A stretch of DNA of 8,694 nucleotides, from positions 1 through 8,694 of the forward strand of contig CAMNIW010000045.1 in assembly GCA_946540675.1 (NCBI GenBank), given 5' to 3'. Below, one piece after another: positions 1-3,546 of the stretch. This DNA comes from an uncultured Clostridia bacterium (GTDB lineage: Bacteria > Bacillota > Clostridia > Christensenellales > Borkfalkiaceae). How positions within the stretch are numbered: the first letter of the stretch is position 1; each line of letters begins with the position of its first letter. The position numbers and the translations under genes were made by a program. The notes under the pieces were generated by a model. It was not told the DNA's origin and ran no database searches. It was given only the letters and a program-made list of their open reading frames with translations.

Positions 1-479
1 GGGAGCATTTGGGGGTAGACAGTCGCTCGGTGCACGCGTTTATAATAGGCGAGCACGGCGACAGCGAAATAGTGACGTGGAGCAGCGCGACCGTGTCGGG
101 CGTTCCGCTCAACGATTTTTGTCATATGCGCGGACATTACCACCACGAAGCGGCGATGGAAAGTATAGCGGAAGAAGTCAAAAACAGCGCGTATAAGATA
201 ATAGAGAAAAAGCGCGCGACGTATTTCGGGATAGCGATGTCCGTAAAGCGCATATGCGAAGCGATAATCCGCGACGAAAAGTCGATTTTACCCGTTTCGA
301 GTATGCAACACGGAATGTACGGAATAGAAGGGCTTTGTCTTAGTATGCCCGCGATCGTCGGTAAAAACGGGGTCGAAACGCTTGTTCCGATAGACCTTAA
401 TTACAAGGAAACCGAAGAATTGAAAAAGTCCGCGGAAACTCTTAAAAAGACGCTGAAAGAAGCTTTTCCCGAAGCCTGA
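1..479 (+). CDS. ldh: L-lactate dehydrogenase, C-terminal part (5' end outside window)
   Basis: This is the C-terminal half of an NAD-dependent L-lactate dehydrogenase, the cytoplasmic enzyme that reduces pyruvate to L-lactate and regenerates NAD+ in fermentation. The frame is open from the window edge (first whole codon GAG at base 3) to TGA at 477-479, so the N-terminal Rossmann fold and substrate loop are missing. The fragment shows the signature IIGEHGDSE with the catalytic histidine. Just before it, in SVHAF, is the histidine equivalent to the one that binds fructose-1,6-bisphosphate in allosteric bacterial enzymes. ATYFGIA matches the LDH segment carrying the threonine that distinguishes LDH from malate dehydrogenase. 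The C-terminal helix is rich in Lys and Glu and ends normally. Malate dehydrogenase of the same superfamily is the only serious alternative and fits less well. No clear terminator follows the stop codon. Confidence 0.95.
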   Translation, partial: EHLGVDSRSVHAFIIGEHGDSEIVTWSSATVSGVPLNDFCHMRGHYHHEAAMESIAEEVKNSAYKIIEKKRATYFGIAMSVKRICEAIIRDEKSILPVSSMQHGMYGIEGLCLSMPAIVGKNGVETLVPIDLNYKETEELKKSAETLKKTLKEAFPEA

Positions 480-497
480 AGCGGCGTTTCGGAATAA

Positions 498-533
498 ATC
501 CGACAAAAACTCATTATAATATAGTTGTCGGAT
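498..533. repeat. 9-bp inverted repeat abutting the VanZ-like start codon
   Basis: ATCCGACAA at 498-506 is the exact reverse complement of TTGTCGGAT at 525-533, with an 18-bp spacer containing TATAAT. The right arm ends at the base before the ATG at 534. It could be an operator for a dimeric regulator or a hairpin covering the translation start. There is no T-tract after it, so it is not a classical terminator for the preceding lactate dehydrogenase gene. Confidence 0.6.
515..520 (+). promoter_or_regulatory. Putative -10 box for the VanZ-like gene
   Basis: A perfect TATAAT lies 13 bp before the ATG at 534. The position expected for a -35 box, around 492-497, shows only a poor match. If the box is used, transcription would start near 526-528 and leave a 5' leader of only about 6-8 nt. 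This agrees with the absence of a Shine-Dalgarno sequence. The weak -35 limits confidence. Confidence 0.4.
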
Positions 534-1052
534 ATGAAAAAATCGAAGTCGGTAACAATTATTCTTGCCGTCGCCGTATTTACGACGATGGCATTTATTT
601 TTTACAATTCGTCAAAGACGGGCAGGCAGTCCGCCGAAATATCCCGAAGGTGCGCCGTTGTCATAGCGCGCGTTTTTGTCAAGGACTATACCGAAAAACC
701 GAAAAAAGAGCAGAGCGAAATAGTTATGAGTATAGAAAAACCGCTCAGAAAAGTCGCTCACTTTGCCGAATTTTTTATATTCGGTGCTATTGCTGCGGCG
801 TTCTTTTTTGCGGTAAAACCGACGAAAAACGGGTATTCGGCGGCATTGTACGCGATACTCGTATGCGCGATATTTGCGTTGACCGACGAATATCATCAAG
901 CCTTTGTAACGGGGCGCGGAGCGAGTTTAGCGGACGTACTTATCGACGTGACGGGCAGTTTTATAGGAGTCGCGTCGAGTTTTTGCGTGCGTGCGGCGAT
1001 ACTTAAAAAAATTAGGAAACGCGAGCGAAAAACGGTTGACAAAAACAGATAA
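534..1052 (+). CDS. VanZ-like family membrane protein
   Basis: A 172-residue predicted integral membrane protein of the VanZ-like family. VanZ itself gives low-level teicoplanin resistance by an unclear mechanism, and most stand-alone homologues have no established role. Family hallmarks are present: an N-terminal hydrophobic segment followed by FYNSSKTGRQS, the motif RKVAHFAEFFIFG opening a second membrane segment, and TDEYHQAFVTGRGASLADV leading into the last one. A Lys/Arg-rich tail follows. The ATG at 534 is preferred. A TTG at 525 in the same frame would add three residues but lies inside the inverted repeat. Neither start has a Shine-Dalgarno sequence, which suggests a leaderless or nearly leaderless message. 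The tRNA-Arg promoter overlaps the stop codon. Family assignment is firm; function is not. Confidence 0.88.
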   Translation: MKKSKSVTIILAVAVFTTMAFIFYNSSKTGRQSAEISRRCAVVIARVFVKDYTEKPKKEQSEIVMSIEKPLRKVAHFAEFFIFGAIAAAFFFAVKPTKNGYSAALYAILVCAIFALTDEYHQAFVTGRGASLADVLIDVTGSFIGVASSFCVRAAILKKIRKRERKTVDKNR

Positions 1053-1064
1053 AAATAATATACT
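1036..1064 (+). promoter_or_regulatory. Sigma-70-type promoter for tRNA-Arg
   Basis: A perfect TTGACA at 1036-1041 and TATACT at 1059-1064 are separated by exactly 17 bp, the strongest promoter in the window. The -35 box lies in the last codons of the VanZ-like gene and the -10 box just past its stop. The expected transcription start is near 1071, giving a leader of about 48 nt before the mature tRNA, to be removed by RNase P. Confidence 0.85.
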
Positions 1065-1118
1065 AAACAAGGTCGTTGGGGCGAGTAGCGTTCTTTCGGC
1101 GTGAAAATCAAATAATAC

Positions 1119-1195
1119 GCGCCATTAGCTCAATTGGATAGAGCGTTGGTCTACGGAACCAAAGGTTAGGGGTTCGAGTCCCTTATGGCGCGCCA
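1119..1195 (+). tRNA. tRNA-Arg (anticodon ACG), CCA encoded
   Basis: A complete 77-nt cloverleaf. The acceptor stem pairs GCGCCAT (1119-1125) with ATGGCGC (1185-1191), followed by G as discriminator and an encoded CCA at 1193-1195. The D-stem is GCTC/GAGC. The anticodon stem TTGGT/ACCAA (1146-1150 and 1158-1162) carries the loop CTACGGA, so the anticodon is ACG at 1153-1155. In bacteria A34 of this tRNA is normally converted to inosine by TadA so that it reads CGU, CGC and CGA. The T-arm contains the canonical GGTTCGAGTCC. It has its own promoter upstream and a terminator directly downstream, so it is a single-gene transcription unit. Confidence 0.97.
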
Positions 1196-1237
1196 AATTA
1201 ACGGGATGCGGTTTTCCGCATCCCGTTAATTTTTTTT
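1196..1237 (+). terminator. Rho-independent terminator of tRNA-Arg (copy 1)
   Basis: A perfect 16-bp stem (1196-1211 with 1216-1231) containing ACGGGATGCGG and its complement, closed by a TTTT loop and followed by a run of T through 1237. It begins directly after the tRNA CCA. An almost identical second copy is found at 1467-1510. Confidence 0.95.
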
Positions 1238-1244
1238 GCTTAAA

Positions 1245-1257
1245 AAGGGACTCGAAC
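1245..1257 (-). other. Antisense tRNA T-arm fragment
   Basis: AAGGGACTCGAAC is the exact reverse complement of 13 nt of the tRNA T-arm (1172-1184). The second direct-repeat copy carries the same 13 nt at 1518-1530. It could be the remnant of an oppositely oriented tRNA end or an element derived from tRNA sequence. No complete reverse-strand tRNA can be built around it. Confidence 0.6.
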
Positions 1258-1448
1258 GGGCAGGGAGTCGCAAAGTAAAGAAAAAAATTTGTTTTTTACG
1301 ATAAACTTTGCGACCAAACGGCCGATGAAACGGTCGTTTGCCGCCCCGGCGTGATAGCGACCGAAGGTTGCGGAGCGAGTCCCGTAATGTATTCAATGGG
1401 AGACCCTTATACCGCCTGACGGCGGTGGCGTTCGCAATCAATGATTGC
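1247..1448. other. Multi-hairpin non-coding segment between the repeated terminators
   Basis: No convincing gene lies here, but the DNA is densely self-complementary. GGGACTCG at 1247-1254 pairs with CGAGTCCC at 1376-1383. Inside this are GTCGCAAAGT with ACTTTGCGAC (1267-1276/1305-1314), CAAACGGCCG with CGGTCGTTTG (1315-1324/1331-1340, one G-U) and GCGACC with GGTTGC (1357-1362/1366-1371, one G-U). Downstream lie ACCGCC with GGCGGT (1411-1416/1421-1426) and GCAATC with GATTGC (1434-1439/1443-1448). The stems are mutually compatible and form a branched fold. It could be a structured RNA ending at the second terminator or a non-autonomous intergenic repeat element. No promoter for it is recognisable. 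Confidence 0.45.
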
Positions 1449-1455
1449 TCGGCTG

Positions 1456-1536
1456 ATGGCGCGCCAAATTAACGGGATGCGGTTTTCCGCATCCCGTTAA
1501 TTTTTTTTTTGCTTAAAAAGGGACTCGAACGGGCAG
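1456..1536. repeat. Direct repeat, copy 2
   Basis: Second copy of the unit at 1185-1263. It begins with the tRNA 3' end ATGGCGCGCCA at 1456-1466, but no tRNA body precedes it; the DNA upstream is the multi-hairpin segment. It ends at 1536, where the sequence changes abruptly to AT-rich DNA leading to the Fic cassette. Confidence 0.95.
1467..1510 (+). terminator. Rho-independent terminator (copy 2)
   Basis: The same perfect 16-bp stem with TTTT loop as copy 1 (1467-1482 with 1487-1502), followed by a run of T through 1510. It would stop tRNA read-through or end any transcript of the 1264-1455 segment. Confidence 0.9.
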
Positions 1537-1777
1537 TTCTAATGAGTTTTTATTAGAACAAAATATAAAAATCACGCACTTTGGCGCGCTTTTCTAAACA
1601 CTCTTAAAAATGCCGAAAATGGCGAAATTCTAACGAAAATTCTAATAAGACCGTCAAAATCGCAAACAAAACGCACTCCTTTTCTAATCAAAAATGCACG
1701 TGTTTTACACGTATTTATGCACAATACTAAATTATTTATAGTTTTTATATATGTTAAAGAGAAAAATAAAGTTGCCG

Positions 1778-1834
1778 TTATCGGCAAAAACCGCGCTTTT
1801 CTCGCTGTCATTTTACTTGCTTTTTTGCCGATAA
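1778..1834. repeat. 13-bp inverted repeat, operator-like, upstream of the Fic gene
   Basis: TTATCGGCAAAAA at 1778-1790 is the exact reverse complement of TTTTTGCCGATAA at 1822-1834. The arms start 44 bp apart, close to four helical turns. The right arm fills the spacer between the putative -35 and -10 boxes, where a bound protein would block RNA polymerase. The helix-turn-helix at the N-terminus of the Fic protein makes autoregulation plausible but unproven. Confidence 0.55.
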
Positions 1835-1845
1835 TATGCTATACT
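1817..1845 (+). promoter_or_regulatory. Extended -10 promoter giving a leaderless Fic transcript
   Basis: TATACT at 1840-1845 is preceded by TG at 1837-1838, forming an extended -10 element. TTGCTT at 1817-1822 stands 17 bp upstream as a weak -35. The predicted start of transcription, 6-7 nt beyond the -10, falls on or next to the A of the ATG at 1852. There is no Shine-Dalgarno sequence, so the message is probably leaderless. Confidence 0.65.
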
Positions 1846-1851
1846 TTCAGT

Positions 1852-2742
1852 ATGAAATTTTTATCGGTATCGGAAATCGCAAAAAAATGGAATATCTCGG
1901 AGCGTAGCGTCAGGAATTATTGCGCTCTCGGTAAAATCGAAGGCGTGTTTCTAACGGGCAAAACTTGGAATATACCGGAAAACGCCGTAAAGCCCGACCG
2001 CGTAAACAAAAAGCAGTCCGAGCCTACTACTTTGCTTGAAATTTTACAGGCAGAAAAGAACAGCCGTATTTCGGGCGGGATATATCATAAAGTTCAGATA
2101 GAACTGACATACAATTCAAATCACATTGAAGGCAGCCGTCTTACGCACGACCAGACGAGATATATTTTTGAAACCAACACGATAGGGATAGAAAACGCCG
2201 CGGTAAACGTGGACGATATAGTGGAAACTTCTAACCACTTCCGCTGTATCGACTACGTTTTGGAAACGGCAAAAAAACCTTTATCCGAAACGCTTATCAA
2301 GGAATTGCATCGCATACTTAAAAGCGGAACGAGCGACAGTGGAAAAGATTGGTTTAACGTCGGCGAATACAAAAAATTCCCGAACGAAGTCGGCGGAAAA
2401 GAAACAGTATCGCCCGAAAAAGTTTCAGACGAAATGAAAGCGCTTATAAATGATTACAATGCGGTAAAAAAGAAAACGTTTGACGATATACTCGACTTTC
2501 ATTACCGTTTCGAGAGTATTCACCCGTTTCAGGACGGAAACGGCAGAGTAGGCAGGCTTATTCTTTTCAAAGAGTGCTTGCGTAATAGTATTGTGCCGTT
2601 TATTATCGACGACGAACTTAAACTTTTCTATTATCGCGGCTTAAAAGAGTGGAGTAGCGATCGCGGATATTTGCGCGACACTTGTCTTACCGCGCAAGAC
2701 AAATTCAAGCTTTGGCTCGATTATTTTAAGATAGGATATTAG
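1852..2742 (+). CDS. Fic family protein with N-terminal helix-turn-helix (class II)
   Basis: A 296-residue Fic (Fido) protein; family members usually transfer AMP from ATP to a hydroxyl side chain of a target protein. Residues 1-45 form a MerR/excisionase-like helix-turn-helix (LSVSEIAKKWNISERSVRNY). The segment SNHIEG at 89-94 fits the inhibitory motif (S/T)xxxE(G/N), which puts the protein in class II, where E93 would block productive ATP binding. The complete catalytic motif HPFQDGNGRVGR is at 224-235, with catalytic H224. All key residues are intact, so an active, autoinhibited enzyme is expected. The ATG at 1852 is chosen because the helix-turn-helix begins there and the promoter points to it. 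The frame stays open upstream to an ATG at 1717, but that extension is AT-rich with no domain. It probably forms an operon with the HEPN-like gene 7 bp downstream. The target is unknown. Confidence 0.93.
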   Translation: MKFLSVSEIAKKWNISERSVRNYCALGKIEGVFLTGKTWNIPENAVKPDRVNKKQSEPTTLLEILQAEKNSRISGGIYHKVQIELTYNSNHIEGSRLTHDQTRYIFETNTIGIENAAVNVDDIVETSNHFRCIDYVLETAKKPLSETLIKELHRILKSGTSDSGKDWFNVGEYKKFPNEVGGKETVSPEKVSDEMKALINDYNAVKKKTFDDILDFHYRFESIHPFQDGNGRVGRLILFKECLRNSIVPFIIDDELKLFYYRGLKEWSSDRGYLRDTCLTAQDKFKLWLDYFKIGY

Positions 2743-2749
2743 GTAATAT

Positions 2750-3211
2750 ATGCGTGATTTAAATATTGATTTTTTAGAAGAATATAAATCCGTTGATAAT
2801 ATATGTAAAGACATTTTCGGCACGAGAGACGGGATAACAGAATATCTCAGGATAATGGAAAACATACCTTGGCAAGACTACAAATATGTTTCAACGTGGC
2901 ATTCCGATTATTCTAAATTAAAACACACCAGATGGGTCCGCAATCAAATAACTCACGAAAACGGCACGATGGACAGTGATATATGTTCTCAAAACGATTT
3001 TGCTTGGATCAAAGATTTCAGATGGCGCTTACTTAATTCCAATGATCCGCTTACAATAATTCGACTTAAAAAAGAAGAAAAAGAAAAAAATCAAAGGTTA
3101 CTTCAACAAGAGTTAAAAAAGAAACAAAACAACAACGGAATTAAAGAAACGAATAATGCCAAAGAGAAAAAGTCTCTTTGGGAAAGAATAAAAAAATTCT
3201 TTTGGAGTTAA
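2750..3211 (+). CDS. Small HEPN-like protein with RNxxxH motif, partner of the Fic gene
   Basis: A 153-residue hypothetical protein. From memory it resembles small proteins catalogued as DUF6548, but I cannot confirm that. Residues 1-100 look alpha-helical and contain HTRWVRNQITHENG. R64-N65-x3-H69 matches the Rx4-6H (RNxxxH) active-site pattern of HEPN ribonucleases, which include many toxin and defence RNases. Residues from about 104 to 140 are highly charged Lys/Glu/Gln and may form a coiled coil or linker. The tail SLWERIKKFFWS looks amphipathic and could touch the membrane or another protein. The gene begins 7 bp after the Fic stop. AGGT at 2741-2744 overlaps that stop and is the only ribosome binding site, so translational coupling is likely. 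Lysine AAA codons and AT-rich wobble positions differ from the transporter genes. Molecular function is unproven. Confidence 0.7.
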   Translation: MRDLNIDFLEEYKSVDNICKDIFGTRDGITEYLRIMENIPWQDYKYVSTWHSDYSKLKHTRWVRNQITHENGTMDSDICSQNDFAWIKDFRWRLLNSNDPLTIIRLKKEEKEKNQRLLQQELKKKQNNNGIKETNNAKEKKSLWERIKKFFWS

Positions 3212-3225
3212 AGAAAGTAATTAAA

Positions 3226-3283
3226 ACAATATATTTTGAACTTTTACGGCGGAGCAAATTTGCTCCGCCGCTGATTATATTGT
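3226..3283. repeat. 24-bp perfect palindrome with outer arms
   Basis: The palindrome at 3247-3270 (CGGCGGAGCAAA followed by its exact reverse complement) is flanked by ACAATATA at 3226-3233 and TATATTGT at 3276-3283, which also pair. In RNA this is a strong GC-rich stem on a weaker basal stem. A T-rich stretch (TTTTGTTTTTT, 3287-3297) follows the outer arm, so it may end the Fic operon transcript, although the T-run is not directly attached to the main stem. Confidence 0.7.
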
Positions 3284-3302
3284 CGGTTTTGTTTTTTACG
3301 CT

Positions 3303-3340
3303 GAAAACGGCGTTTTGTTTATCCGTGCGGTGCCGTTTTC
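3303..3340. repeat. 9-bp inverted repeat
   Basis: GAAAACGGC at 3303-3311 is the exact reverse complement of GCCGTTTTC at 3332-3340, with a 20-nt loop. Together with the palindrome just upstream it makes a run of dyad symmetries between the two operons. Function is unknown. Confidence 0.5.
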
Positions 3341-3429
3341 TCGGTGCGTTGCAACAAAAGCCGTTTGCAGGAATTGCAATAGATATTTGCACAAAATTAT
3401 ATTGAAGATATTATTTTTGTGTGTTACAA

Positions 3430-3447
3430 TATAATATATAATATACT
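3430..3447 (+). promoter_or_regulatory. AT-rich promoter region of the transporter operon
   Basis: Overlapping -10-like hexamers occur at 3430-3435 (TATAAT), 3437-3442 (TATAAT) and 3442-3447 (TATACT). No -35 matches the consensus well; TTTTTG at 3414-3419 is 17 bp from the second box. Transcription from here would give an untranslated leader of roughly 90-105 nt. Confidence 0.45.
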
Positions 3448-3546
3448 CAGGCAAGTATTGATATTCGGCAAAATCTTATCGTAGGATGTATTTGAGCGTT
3501 GCTTGCGATACGGTAATCCGAAAAATTAAGGTAAAAGGAGAGTATT

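Larger units (their letters stand above)
1185..1263. repeat. Direct repeat, copy 1 (tRNA 3' end, terminator, antisense T-arm)
   Basis: This 79-bp unit starts with the last 11 nt of the tRNA gene (ATGGCGCGCCA), includes the whole terminator and ends with GCTTAAAAAGGGACTCGAAC plus GGGCAG. The second copy at 1456-1536 is the same apart from two extra T residues in the T-tract (10 instead of 8). Sequence diverges sharply outside both ends. The repeat spacing is 271 bp at the left ends. Confidence 0.95.
1537..1851. other. AT-rich intergenic region upstream of the Fic gene
   Basis: No supportable gene is seen. It contains a 7-bp hairpin TTCTAAT/ATTAGAA (1537-1543/1552-1558), further TTCTAA copies at 1592, 1628, 1640 and 1682, and a 6-bp hairpin ACGTGT/ACACGT (1698-1703/1707-1712). 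Its right end holds the promoter and 13-bp inverted repeat described separately. The weak open frames on both strands have atypical composition and no ribosome binding site. Confidence 0.5.
3212..3546. other. Intergenic region between the Fic cassette and the transporter operon
   Basis: No gene is supported here. The left part holds a 24-bp palindrome and other inverted repeats, the middle (3349-3391) a cluster of four TTGCA motifs, and the right part an AT-rich promoter followed by about 90 nt of leader with a good ribosome binding site. Open frames on both strands at about 3141-3405 have no ribosome binding site and cross the palindrome. Confidence 0.6.

Noticed and set aside
1226..1441. 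71-codon minus-strand frame over the multi-hairpin segment
   Set aside because: It runs through the terminator and several hairpins, has no ribosome binding site and is Arg-rich. Structured non-coding DNA is the better explanation.
1376..1466. Second, decayed tRNA-Arg gene before the copy 2 terminator
   Set aside because: Only the last 11 nt match. No 5' acceptor strand, anticodon arm or T-arm can be found in the expected positions.
1717..1851. N-terminal extension of the Fic protein from the ATG at 1717
   Set aside because: The added 45 residues are translated from AT-rich DNA containing the promoter and inverted repeat. The helix-turn-helix begins at 1852.
1185..3211. Integrative island attached at tRNA-Arg carrying the Fic cassette
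   Set aside because: No integrase or excisionase gene is visible and no third copy of the repeat lies beyond the cassette in this window. The repeat is reported, the island is not claimed.
3141..3405. Open frames on both strands over the palindrome (3141-3392 minus, 3178-3405 plus)
   Set aside because: Neither has a ribosome binding site. The plus frame overlaps the end of the HEPN-like gene and both cross the 24-bp palindrome.
3450..3540. Catabolite-response element or riboswitch in the transporter leader
   Set aside because: No convincing match to the cre consensus and no known aptamer pattern could be recognised by eye.
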